The translations under genes and the position numbers were made by a program. Positions 7,847 through 18,810 of a stretch of DNA of 64,000 nt are shown piece after piece. The notes under the pieces were generated by a model, which was not told the DNA's origin, ran no database searches, and was given only the letters and a program-made list of their open reading frames with translations. The first letter of the stretch is position 1. Every line of letters starts with the position of its first letter. The stretch is from NCBI RefSeq assembly GCF_014205055.1, contig NZ_JACHMS010000001.1:124001-188000 (forward strand). The letters are read 5' to 3'. This DNA comes from Streptomyces luteogriseus. Its GTDB lineage: Bacteria; Actinomycetota; Actinomycetes; Streptomycetales; Streptomycetaceae.

Positions 7847-9358
7847 TTGACCGGCCTGCCCGCTTTCCCCTTGCCCTTTCAGACGTCCCGTTCCATATCG
7901 TTCGCGCCGCCCCGAACGCTGCGGGAACTCCAGATGATGCAGTGCAGCGCACACATCCGGGCCAAGCCGGGGTGGGTCGACAAGATGAACGACCCCGACA
8001 TCGTCGCCAGGTGGACGCGAGAGGCGGTCGGCCAGGACCTGACCGAAGCGCAAGTCCGTTACGTGCTGGCCGAACTCGCGTACTACGCCGCGCTGCGGGA
8101 CGCGCGGACCGGCGCCGAGGTGTCGGCCGTCGACGGGGTGTGGCAGTCGGACACCCTGGTCGACGACGAGCTCAGATCCCGACTGTCCGAGGCGGTTCAG
8201 GTTCTGGAACAGGTCCCCGAGGCGGAACAGGACTGGCATCCCGGATCAGACCGCCAGGTGCTGGACCTGGTTCATCCCTCACTGTTCTGTCTGGTGAGAG
8301 GAGTGAGTGAGGCGCCCGAGCGAGCTTGGCAGAACCCGACGGACCGGTACTCGAAGTACGAATTCTCGGAGAGGTTCCAATGGCTGCCCACGGACGTCGA
8401 CGTCAGTGACGACGGCGAGGTCGCCTTCCGCTCGTACGTCAACAACGTCCACCCCGAAACTCATCGCGAACTGGCCTCCGTCCTGCCGGACTTGTTCGCG
8501 CGTATGCGCCCGCTGCTGGAGAACGTACTCACCGATCTGCGTTGTCCGCGGCCCCTGCGGATCGAGGCCGATCCCTTCGGGTGGTACGACTCGGAGCCGG
8601 AGTATCCGAACACATCGTCCTACGGCGACGACAGGGCCGCCCACGCAGAGGCCCTCCGTGCCTGGGAAGCCGCCCACGACGACTGGTGGGAGAACCGCCG
8701 TCCGACCATTCCGGACGCCCCGGCCTTCACCATGCCCGAGTTGCCCGATGAATCCGCCCGAGTCGATCTGCGCGGGCGGCGCCTCCAGGTCATCGTCAAG
8801 CTCGCCACCCTTCACCTCACGCCCGACAAGCCCGAGTACTCCGGTGGTACCTGGCATGTCGAGGGCATGCTGAACGAGCGGATCGTCTCCACCGGCATCT
8901 ACTACTGGGACAGCGAGAACATCACCGAAAGCCGGCTGAGTTTCCGAGCCGCACTCGACGACCCGCACTACGAACAGAACGACGACAACGGTCTCCGTGA
9001 TGTCTACGGCCTGGAGGACGAAGACGCACTGAACCAGATACTGGGATCGGCATCGACCCCGGCGGGCCGCTGTCTGGCCTTCCCGAACATCCTGCAGCAT
9101 CGCGTCGACCCATTCCGACTCGTCGACCCCACCCGCCCCGGCCACCGCAAAATTCTCGTGTTCTTCCTGGTCGACCCGTCGGAAAGCGTCGTCTCGACAT
9201 CCGATGTGCCACCGCAACAGCCATGGTCCGGCACCTCGACCATGACGCTTGAGCAGGCCAAGGGCTACCGCGAACAGCTCATGGAGGAACGGAAGTTCTT
9301 CGTCGACGAGCACAACGAGCAGCTCTACGAACGAGAGTTCTCCCTCTGCGAGCACTGA
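7847..9358 (+). CDS. DUF4246 protein, putative Fe(II)/2-oxoglutarate-type oxygenase
   Basis: A 503-residue DUF4246 protein, a family best known from fungi and also present in streptomycetes. The start TTG at 7847 follows GAGGA and gives the typical opening with TLRELQMMQCSAHIRAKP. The core has GGTWHVEGMLNERIVSTGIY (H337, E339), then H418 (NILQHRVDPF) and H433-R434 (HRKILVFFLVDP), spaced like the HxD/E...H...R site of Fe(II)/2-oxoglutarate oxygenases. The substrate is unknown and enzymatic activity of the family is inferred. It lies 244 bases upstream of the LodA fusion gene on the same strand. Confidence 0.82.
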   Translation: MTGLPAFPLPFQTSRSISFAPPRTLRELQMMQCSAHIRAKPGWVDKMNDPDIVARWTREAVGQDLTEAQVRYVLAELAYYAALRDARTGAEVSAVDGVWQSDTLVDDELRSRLSEAVQVLEQVPEAEQDWHPGSDRQVLDLVHPSLFCLVRGVSEAPERAWQNPTDRYSKYEFSERFQWLPTDVDVSDDGEVAFRSYVNNVHPETHRELASVLPDLFARMRPLLENVLTDLRCPRPLRIEADPFGWYDSEPEYPNTSSYGDDRAAHAEALRAWEAAHDDWWENRRPTIPDAPAFTMPELPDESARVDLRGRRLQVIVKLATLHLTPDKPEYSGGTWHVEGMLNERIVSTGIYYWDSENITESRLSFRAALDDPHYEQNDDNGLRDVYGLEDEDALNQILGSASTPAGRCLAFPNILQHRVDPFRLVDPTRPGHRKILVFFLVDPSESVVSTSDVPPQQPWSGTSTMTLEQAKGYREQLMEERKFFVDEHNEQLYEREFSLCEH

Positions 9359-9602
9359 GGCCGGCGTGGGGGTCATCGCCGTGGGGCCACGCGTGGCGGA
9401 CGGAACCGACGTGCTGCCGGTGCTGCGACACTGCCACGCCGTCTCGCCCCCTCGGAGGTCGAACGGGGCCGGAGGACGGACTCGGGCGAGCCCGGGGCGT
9501 AGGCTGCGCCGAACGGGCGACTTAGGCATATTTTCCCCGATCTTGCTCCACCTATGAGCAGGGGGAACGCCGAATCAGCTCGACCAGCAGGAGAGCGCGC
9601 CC

Positions 9603-12602
9603 ATGACCGGGACAGCCGACCCTCAGCGGGACTCGTCGCAGGACATGCCCGACTGCGCAGCCGAGCCGGTCGCCGGCATTCTGGCCGAGTTCGTGGACAA
9701 GCGCATGGGGCAGCGGATCGCCCAGGGGCAGGACCCGGTGCTGCGCCCGGTCTTCGTCAAGTACCACGGCACCGCTCGCGGGGTGCTCACGGTCGCCCCT
9801 GACCTGCCGCCGGAGCTGTGCATCGGATTCCTCGGGGCCGCACAGGACCAGCCGGGTGGTCTGACCGCCTGGGTACGGTTCTCCACCGACACCCTGCCGG
9901 ACCGCCCGGACTTCCGTCGGACCCTCGGTATGGGCATCAAGCTGTTCGGCGTTCCCGGCCCGAAGCTGCTGGAGGACGAGGACCGGGCGGAGACCCAGGA
10001 TCTCGTGTTCCAGAACCACGACGTCTTCTTCGTCGACACCGCCCGCGACATGTGCGAGTTCCAGCAGGACCCGATCGCGTACCAGAACGCCCACCCGGTG
10101 ACCCGCGGCATTCTGCAAGCCATGCGCAAGCCCGAGGAGAGCGCGCTGACAGCCCGGTACTGGGGCGTGCTGCCGTACGCCTTCGGGCCCGACCGCCATG
10201 TGAAGTACGTGCTCGTGCCGGTCTCCTGCCCGCCCGGGGATACGCGGGCGGCGCCCCCGGACGAGGACCCCTCGTTCTTCCGGGGAGACCTGCGGCACCG
10301 GCTGGCCGCGGGTGAGGCGGCCTTCGACCTGATGGTGCAGTTCCGCACGGACCCCGAGCGGATGCCCCTCGACCGTGCCACCGTGCGCTGGGAGGAGTCG
10401 CTGAGCCCCCCGGTGCGGGTCGCGAGACTGACCCTGCATCAGCAGGACGTCCGGGCGCGCGGCCAGGACGCCTACGGCGAGAACCTGGCCTACAACCCCT
10501 GGCACTGTTTGGCCGAGCACCGACCTGTCGGCAGCATCGCCGAGGCCCGCAAGGTCGTGTACAGGGCATCGGCCGTACGGCGCCGCGACGCGAACGGCGT
10601 TCCGGTGGCGGAACCCGGCCCTGCGCGGCCGCCGTCCGGCGAACCCCACGGGCGTGACACCCGGATCGTGCGGGCCGCGATCCATCCCGCCATCGGTGTG
10701 GCGCGGGTCGGTGACAGCGTGGACGAGTTCTTCCTCGCCCCGGAGGTGGACGATCCTCCCCCACTGCCCGCCGGGTCGTACAAGGACGCGACCGGCGCCC
10801 TGAAGCGGCAGGCGGCGCGCTTCCGCGTGTACGGCTACAACGCCGCCGGGGAGCCGGTCGCCGAGCTGACCGCGGACAACGCGGACATCCGGTGGACCGT
10901 GCACGTGGCCAACAAGAAGGCCGCCTGGTACCAGTTCCAGCTGGCGCTGGACATCCCCGAAGCGGCTGCCGCGCCCGACAGCACTCCCCGTAACGCCAAG
11001 GTGCCCGCCGGGGAGCGTGGCCGTCTGGTCATCGATCCGGGTCCGCGCTCGATCCGCGGCCGGGACCGCGCGGGCCGGCCCGAGTACCGGTTCGACACGG
11101 GCTGTTTCCTCGGGAAGCCCGTTCCTCTGGGTGAGGTGCGCACGGACGACGCCGGACGGCTGGTGTTCCTCGGCGGGCACGGTGTCTCGGCCTCGGTGGA
11201 CCACGCACAGGCCACGCACTTCGCCAACAACGACGGCTGGCACGACGACGTCTGCGACGGCCCGGTGACCGCGCGCGTGCGCGTCGACGGCCGCTCCGTT
11301 CCGGTCGAACCGGCCTGGGTCGTGGTGGCGCCGCCCAACTTCGCGCCGGAGCTGAAGTCCGTGCGCACCATGTACGACCTGATGCGGGACGTATTCGTCT
11401 CCTCCGGAGCTCTGCCGCCCCCGGAGAACGTCTCGTTCACCCGTGACGTCCTGCCGATCCTGCGGCGCTTGTGCGATCTCCAGTGGGTCAACCGCGGTAT
11501 CGCCGCCCTGTTCGGGCACGGCGGCCGGGAACACTTCCTGGCGCCGGAGCGGCTCGCCCGGCTGGCCGAGGCCGGGCCGCGCAACGCGGAGCTGCGCCAG
11601 CAGATCTGGGCCACGATGCGGGACCTCGACCGTGACGGGCTCTCGCCCGTGCCGTGGCCACCGCTCTACGGCGACTCGATGAGCGTGCGGCCCGTCTCCG
11701 CGCGGCAGCATCTGACCCTGACGTCGGTGCAGTACCGGTCCCTGGCCCGATGGGCGGCAGGAGACTTCGACGCCGACTACGACCCTTCGGCGGTGCCGCC
11801 CGCCGGCCTCGACGAGGTGCCGCCGGCGGACCGGCCGGGCATGCTCGACCGCGCGGCCCTGTCGTTCTGTCTGGCCGACGCGTTCCACCCGGGGTGCGAG
11901 ATGTCCTGGCCGATGCGCCACAGCACCCTGTACTCGGCCCCCTTCCGGGTGCGGCACCGCGATCCCGGCACCCCCGAAACCGACTACGGCCAAGTGCTGA
12001 CCCCGCAGACCGCCCTCGGCGTCGACGGCCCGCTGTACGCGCAGGGCCCGGGCCACCTGACGCGGTGGATGGCGGTGCCCTGGCAGACCGACACCGCCCG
12101 CTGCCGCTCCGGCTACTACCTCGGGTACGGGCCGCGCTACGACCCCTACCTGCCCACCTTCTGGCCCGCGCGCGTGCCCAACCACGTCCTGACGGAGCAG
12201 GACTACGAGACGGCGGTCGACCCCGGCAGCCCCGCCGAGGAGCGCCGGGCCGCCTTCGAGCGCCGGGCCGTGTGGGACAGGTGGCTGCCCTCGGACCGTA
12301 TCCAGCAGATGAACGCCATGGTCAAGGACTTCGGCAAGCTGGGCCTCGTGGAACGGCGCACCGGGGCCTCCGACGACCCCGAGCTGCCCGCGACGATGTT
12401 CGTCGAATCCGCGGTGGGCTTCCGTCCCGAGGAGCCTCCGCCCGCGCTGCGGAACCTGCGGTGCCTGCACGTGCCGGAGGCTGCGGACCCGGCCCTGAAC
12501 GGCAGCGCCCTGGCCGCGGCCCTCGCGCGGACGGACGTGCCTCACGAGCAGGTGATGGCGGGCTACTTCGAGAAGGTCGCGCGCTTCCCGGACGAACGGT
12601 GA
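9603..12602 (+). CDS. Catalase-like heme domain fused to LodA-type quinoprotein oxidase
   Basis: A 999-residue fusion. Residues about 45-335 are a catalase-like heme domain: distal histidine H55 in KYHGTARG, N138 in FQNHDVFFVDT, and proximal tyrosine Y320 in the RxxxY motif RKVVY (316-320). Residues about 354-999 match LodA, the lysine epsilon-oxidase family with a cysteine tryptophylquinone cofactor: IVRAAIHPAIGVARVGDS at the junction, and FHPGCEMSW with W769 as the likely quinone tryptophan. LodA oxidases release ammonia and H2O2, so the fused heme domain could consume peroxide at source. I see no cysteine about 65 residues before W769, where the LodA cross-link partner is expected; the local sequence is QHLTLTSVQY. 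ATG follows AGGAG. The stop overlaps the lodB-like gene by four bases. Confidence 0.88.
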   Translation: MTGTADPQRDSSQDMPDCAAEPVAGILAEFVDKRMGQRIAQGQDPVLRPVFVKYHGTARGVLTVAPDLPPELCIGFLGAAQDQPGGLTAWVRFSTDTLPDRPDFRRTLGMGIKLFGVPGPKLLEDEDRAETQDLVFQNHDVFFVDTARDMCEFQQDPIAYQNAHPVTRGILQAMRKPEESALTARYWGVLPYAFGPDRHVKYVLVPVSCPPGDTRAAPPDEDPSFFRGDLRHRLAAGEAAFDLMVQFRTDPERMPLDRATVRWEESLSPPVRVARLTLHQQDVRARGQDAYGENLAYNPWHCLAEHRPVGSIAEARKVVYRASAVRRRDANGVPVAEPGPARPPSGEPHGRDTRIVRAAIHPAIGVARVGDSVDEFFLAPEVDDPPPLPAGSYKDATGALKRQAARFRVYGYNAAGEPVAELTADNADIRWTVHVANKKAAWYQFQLALDIPEAAAAPDSTPRNAKVPAGERGRLVIDPGPRSIRGRDRAGRPEYRFDTGCFLGKPVPLGEVRTDDAGRLVFLGGHGVSASVDHAQATHFANNDGWHDDVCDGPVTARVRVDGRSVPVEPAWVVVAPPNFAPELKSVRTMYDLMRDVFVSSGALPPPENVSFTRDVLPILRRLCDLQWVNRGIAALFGHGGREHFLAPERLARLAEAGPRNAELRQQIWATMRDLDRDGLSPVPWPPLYGDSMSVRPVSARQHLTLTSVQYRSLARWAAGDFDADYDPSAVPPAGLDEVPPADRPGMLDRAALSFCLADAFHPGCEMSWPMRHSTLYSAPFRVRHRDPGTPETDYGQVLTPQTALGVDGPLYAQGPGHLTRWMAVPWQTDTARCRSGYYLGYGPRYDPYLPTFWPARVPNHVLTEQDYETAVDPGSPAEERRAAFERRAVWDRWLPSDRIQQMNAMVKDFGKLGLVERRTGASDDPELPATMFVESAVGFRPEEPPPALRNLRCLHVPEAADPALNGSALAAALARTDVPHEQVMAGYFEKVARFPDER

Positions 12603-13705
12603 CCTACGAGGTGATCGTGGCCGGAGGCGGCCCGGCAGGCGCCGTAGCGGCCCTGGTACTGGCGCGGGCCGGCCGGCGGGTCCTGCTCGTCGACAAGAAC
12701 GCAGGCGGCTGCGGGCCCGCCCCCTTCCGGATCGGGGAGACCCTGCCGCCCGCGGCCAGGCCGCTGCTGCACGATCTGGGCCTGTGGCCCGAATTCGTCG
12801 CGGCCCCTCATCTGAGGTGCGTGGGCACCTACGCCTCCTGGGGATCGGAGGCGCTCCACGGCCGCAGCCACCTCCACGACCCGCAGGGACACGGCTGGCA
12901 CCTCGACCGCACCCGGTTCGACGCGTTGCTGCGCAGGGCCGCCGAAGCGGCAGGTGCCGAGGTGCGCCGGGCCGAAGCCGTACCGCATTCCACGCACGCG
13001 GGCGACCGGCGCGTACTGATCCGCGCGGACGGCCGGCGCGGAGAGGAGCGCTGCGACTGGCTCGTGGACGCCACCGGCCGCCGCGCCGTGATCGGCCGCC
13101 GGCAGGGCCGGCGCCACAGACAGGACCGGCTCGTCGCCGTGTACGCCCTGTTCACACGTCGGCTCCCCGGTCATCGCACCGAGGACACCGAGCTCCGTAC
13201 GCTCGTCGAGGCGGTCCCCCGAGGCTGGTGGTACTCGGCCAGGGTTCCGGCCGGACGAGTGGTCGCGCACCTCACGGACAGCGACCTGACCGACTCCGCA
13301 CTGCGCACCGCCGAGGGATTCCTCGACGCGATCGGGAACACCCGCCACGTCCGCACCCGCCTCGCCGGCTACGACCCCGCCGACGCCCCGGCGCCACGCT
13401 GGACCTCGGCGCACGGGCTGCGCCTGTGCCCGGCGGCGGGCCCCGGATGGATCGCCGCCGGAGACGCCGCCCTCGCCTTCGACCCGCTCTCCTCCCAGGG
13501 CATTCTCAACGCCCTCCACACCGGAGCCCGCGCCGGCCTGACCGTCGACCGGTGCCTGTCCGGCCGGCAGGCCGCCCTCGCGGACTACTCCCTGTTCCTG
13601 GAGCGGATCACGGGCGCCTACGAGCGGCATCACGCCGAGACCTACGGCCAGGAACGGCGTTGGCCGGCCCATACGTTCTGGGAACGCCGGCAGCACGCGC
13701 AGTGA
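12599..13705 (+). CDS. LodB-like FAD-dependent maturation protein
   Basis: A 368-residue flavoprotein of the tryptophan-halogenase/geranylgeranyl-reductase-like group to which LodB belongs. The FAD-binding start is VIVAGGGPAGAVAALVLARA, and the second FAD motif is GDAALAFDPLSSQGI near residue 290. LodB proteins act on their LodA partner after translation to form the quinone cofactor rather than on the substrate. The GTG at 12599 overlaps the stop of the LodA fusion gene (GTGA), so the two are translationally coupled, which supports the LodA/LodB reading of both. Confidence 0.88.
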   Translation: MTYEVIVAGGGPAGAVAALVLARAGRRVLLVDKNAGGCGPAPFRIGETLPPAARPLLHDLGLWPEFVAAPHLRCVGTYASWGSEALHGRSHLHDPQGHGWHLDRTRFDALLRRAAEAAGAEVRRAEAVPHSTHAGDRRVLIRADGRRGEERCDWLVDATGRRAVIGRRQGRRHRQDRLVAVYALFTRRLPGHRTEDTELRTLVEAVPRGWWYSARVPAGRVVAHLTDSDLTDSALRTAEGFLDAIGNTRHVRTRLAGYDPADAPAPRWTSAHGLRLCPAAGPGWIAAGDAALAFDPLSSQGILNALHTGARAGLTVDRCLSGRQAALADYSLFLERITGAYERHHAETYGQERRWPAHTFWERRQHAQ

Positions 13706-13752
13706 CGCGGTGCGCCACACGACTCGAGGGGAACAGGAGGCCGGTTCTGCGA

Positions 13753-13944
13753 TCAGCCGGACGGGATCGCCGCCTCGGCCGCTGCCTTGATCCGGGCACC
13801 GAAGGCGAGTGCGTCCCTGCGGGCAGCGGTGAGCGCCAGGCCGAACAGCAGCTTGCCGAGCCCATGGCCTTCCAAGACGTTGTGGAGACGGACCCGCGTC
13901 CTGCCGCCGGCCAGCGGTTCCAGGTTACGGAAGACCGCTCCCAC
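13753..13944 (-). pseudogene. SRPBCC/polyketide cyclase fragment
   Basis: About 63 residues read LEPLAGGRTRVRLHNVLEGH, followed by GLGKLLFGLALTAARRD and an alanine-rich end. This is the last strand and long C-terminal helix of START-like (SRPBCC) proteins, which normally have about 140-150 residues. The N-terminal half is not found upstream in any frame. Likely a remnant. Confidence 0.55.
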
Positions 13945-14247
13945 GGCGTTCGGGGCCTCGCCCGCGCGGTCGTGAAGGCCGTCAGTGCGTCCTGCTGCAA
14001 CGGCATCGAGACCCTACGGGAGCGCCGGGCATCCCGCGAGGCGACAAGCAGGCCGTTCGGTGCGAACCACGTGGGCGGGTCACGCCGACCGCGTCGTGCC
14101 GTCGCCGGGGAGAGGAACGTGCGCCGCGCGGTGATCTCGGACGAGTTCTCCTTGCTGTTCGTTCCCGGTGGGGGCTGTGGACGGGCTGCTGCCCGCCCGT
14201 CGTGGTGCAGCAGCCCGGGCCGCCGGTGCGGACGGCTCGTTGCCGAC
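13945..14247. other. Intergenic, no gene seen
   Basis: No frame with family-like sequence or good start context. It separates the SRPBCC remnant from the end of katE. Confidence 0.45.
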
Positions 14248-16524
<2,277 letters not shown>

Positions 16525-16603
16525 CGCTATCGTTCCTCCGCGTGTGACCGGTCATGGCCGACGCGGCCATGTGCCATGGGGGTGCCGTGAGATGCGGCGC
16601 CGG

Positions 16604-16627
16604 GTACCCGGCTGTTCCGTACTAATC
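16604..16627 (-). promoter_or_regulatory. Sigma-B-type promoter of katE
   Basis: On the minus strand GATT (16627-16624), 14 bases, then GGGTAC (16609-16604) matches the Streptomyces sigma-B consensus GNNT, 14-16 bases, GGGTAC/T. The -10 lies 80 bases upstream of the katE ATG. Confidence 0.65.
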
Positions 16628-16921
16628 ACCGGTCGGGCTTGTAGGGCACGGTTACCGCCACCGTTCCACGGGGCCTCACCCTTCGCACGCGGCGCATGCC
16701 AGGGGGGTGAGGGCAGCGTGCGGGCGCCTGTGCCGGAGGTTGCCGTAGAGGACGAGCCGGGTCGGGAAGGCTCCGGCGAGCGCGGTCATGAGGTCCAGGT
16801 GATGTCGGCGATACGACGCGGCAGTTGGGCCCCGTGACCGACAAGCTGTCCGGTACCCGCGCCCTGCTTCTCGACGCCATGTCAATTGTCCGGTCGTGAA
16901 CGGACGCGGCATCCTGCCCCC
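16628..16921. other. Divergent intergenic region
   Basis: Lies between the katE promoter and the start of the binding-protein gene. A minus-strand frame ends in readable sequence (LVLYGNLRHRRPHAAL) but has no recognisable family. No gene is called. Confidence 0.35.
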
Positions 16922-18109
16922 ATGCCCCTGAAGACGATCCCTCCGCTCCCCCGCCGTACCCTGTTGCGCGCGCTGGGCGCCGGCGCGGTGCTCGGCGGAC
17001 TCGTTGGGTGTGGTGTCCCGGCCGCGTATGTACGGCCCGGCGACCGCGCCGCCGCCGATCTGTCCTCCGCCGAGCAGCGGCTGAACTGGGCGAACTGGCC
17101 GCTGTACATCGACACCGATGACGAGCACCCCTCACGGCGGCCCACCCTGGAGGCGTTCGAGAAGCGCACGGGGATCTCGGTCGAGTACGTCGAGGAGATC
17201 AACGACAACGACGAGTTCTTCGGCAAGATCAGCCCGGCGTTGATGAACCGTCAGTCCACGGGCCGCGATCTGATCGTCGTCAGCGACTGGATGAGCGCGC
17301 GGTTCGTGCGGCTCGGCTGGGTACAGGAGATGGACCGGGCCCGGCAGCCGAACGTGACCCGGTACCTCGACCCGCAGTTACGGTCGCCCTCGTTCGATCC
17401 CGGCCGCAAGTGCACCGTGCCGTGGCAGTCCGGCATCACCGGAATCGCGTACAACCGGCGCAGGACCGGCCGGGAGATACGGCAGGTCTCGGATCTGTGG
17501 GCGAGCGACCTGAAGGGCAGGGTCACACTGCTGTCCGGTCTGGACGAGGCGTTCGCACTGCTGATGCAGGGCAACGGCGTCGACATCACCCGGTGGACGG
17601 CCGACGACTTCCACACCGTCTGTGACCAGGTGGAGAAGCAGGTGAAGGGGGGACAGATCCGGCGCTTCACCGGCAATGACTACATCAAGGACCTGTCCAG
17701 CGGTGACGTCCTGGCCTGTCAGGCGTACTCGGGAGATGTGATCCAGCTCCAGGCGGACGACCCGGACATCGAGTTCGTCGTCCCCGAGGAAGGCGCCGAG
17801 CTGTGGGCCGAGTCGCTGATGATTCCCGATCTCGCCCGCCACAAGGCGAATGCGGAGCGGCTCATCGACTACTACTACGATCCCGAGGTCGCCGCCGAGC
17901 TGGCCGCCTGGGTCAACTACGTCTGCCCGGTCCCGGCTGCCCGGGACGTCCTGGCCTCCGCCAGGGACGAGGAGAGCGCCGCCCTCGCCGAGAACCCGTT
18001 GATCTTCCCTGACGGGGAGATGCGCGGCCGGCTCGCCATCGCACGGGACATCGACTCGGACGAGCGGGTGGAGTTCGGCAGGCGGTGGAATCAGATCGCG
18101 GGGTTGTGA
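16922..18109 (+). CDS. Polyamine-type ABC substrate-binding lipoprotein (PotD-like)
   Basis: A 395-residue extracytoplasmic binding protein. The N-terminus has PRRTLLRAL followed by a hydrophobic stretch and the lipobox LVGC, suggesting Tat export and lipid anchoring. The mature part follows the PotD/PotF pattern: LNWANWPLYIDTDD at the start, GISVEYVEEINDNDEFFGKI, WQSGITGIAYN and CQAYSGDVIQLQ. In the family such proteins capture spermidine or putrescine for an ABC importer. No permease or ATPase gene lies beside it, so it may serve a transporter encoded elsewhere. A TTA leucine codon occurs at residue 153 (17378-17380). The ATG at 16922 is preferred to the upstream GTG at 16886 because it starts the signal peptide directly. 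Confidence 0.88.
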   Translation: MPLKTIPPLPRRTLLRALGAGAVLGGLVGCGVPAAYVRPGDRAAADLSSAEQRLNWANWPLYIDTDDEHPSRRPTLEAFEKRTGISVEYVEEINDNDEFFGKISPALMNRQSTGRDLIVVSDWMSARFVRLGWVQEMDRARQPNVTRYLDPQLRSPSFDPGRKCTVPWQSGITGIAYNRRRTGREIRQVSDLWASDLKGRVTLLSGLDEAFALLMQGNGVDITRWTADDFHTVCDQVEKQVKGGQIRRFTGNDYIKDLSSGDVLACQAYSGDVIQLQADDPDIEFVVPEEGAELWAESLMIPDLARHKANAERLIDYYYDPEVAAELAAWVNYVCPVPAARDVLASARDEESAALAENPLIFPDGEMRGRLAIARDIDSDERVEFGRRWNQIAGL

Positions 18110-18168
18110 GGGCGACGGCGACGGGCCGGGAGAGGTTGTGGTGGTCGCCGGACCCGGACGGGGGTCCG

Positions 18169-18609
18169 TCAGTGGCGGGGCGGCGGTACCGGGTCCCGGT
18201 AGCCGCGGCGGCGGGCCGCGCCGGGACGGCAGCGCAGCAGGCGCGCCAGGATCAGCCGTCCGCCGCGGAGGGCACCGTGCCGGTGGAGTGCCCGTACGGC
18301 GTATGTGGAGCAGCTCGGGCTGTACGGGCAGCACGGCGGCCGGGTCGGGCTGACCGCGACGCGGTAGTGCCGCACGGACCGGTACATCGCGGCGGCCACT
18401 CGGCCGCGCGGTGGGGGCGCGGCCGGGTCCGCGCCGTGACCGGTGGTGAGCGAGGGGCGCAGCAGTGTGAGCCAGAGGGTCGCTGCCTGTGACCACACGC
18501 CGCCGCAGCAGCACGGGTGCGCCAGCGTGTCGAGCGTGGCCGCGCAGCAGCCTTCGTCCGACTCGCCGTCCTCGTTCTTCCTCCGGCCGTGCTTGTCCCT
18601 CCGCGCCAC
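18169..18609 (-). CDS. yidD: YidD-family membrane insertion factor with long N-terminus
   Basis: A 146-residue protein. Residues about 75-141 are a YidD domain: MYRSVRHYRVAVSPTR, then CCPYSPSCSTYA with its conserved cysteines, then RLLRCRPGA and YRDPVP. YidD assists insertion of membrane proteins with YidC/Oxa1. Normal YidD has about 70-120 residues; here 70 extra residues include two cysteine clusters (GCCAAT, HPCCCGG) and a short hydrophobic stretch. The housekeeping yidD normally sits in rpmH-rnpA-yidD-yidC, which is not the case here, so this is probably a paralogue. It is convergent with the binding-protein gene. Confidence 0.82.
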   Translation of the reverse strand: MARRDKHGRRKNEDGESDEGCCAATLDTLAHPCCCGGVWSQAATLWLTLLRPSLTTGHGADPAAPPPRGRVAAAMYRSVRHYRVAVSPTRPPCCPYSPSCSTYAVRALHRHGALRGGRLILARLLRCRPGAARRRGYRDPVPPPRH

Positions 18610-18810
18610 TGCCCACCCCGCTTCTTCGCACCAAGCAACGAGGAACGATCATACGAAGCCGCGAGGACGCGACGCGCGGGCCCTTCCGTGTGCGGCCACG
18701 TACTCCTCGACGCCCGGCGCGGACGGCGTGTCCTGCACGTTCACCGCGGCCCCCGCGGCCACGGCGTCCGGCCGGCGCGGTACGGCCATGACACCTTCGA
18801 GCAGCGGCTC

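Noticed and set aside
9552..12545. Very long minus-strand open frame opposite the LodA fusion gene
   Set aside because: It is low in hydrophobic pattern, rich in Arg/Gly/Val/His as expected for the complement of a GC-biased gene, and has no family motifs; the plus strand has clear domains.
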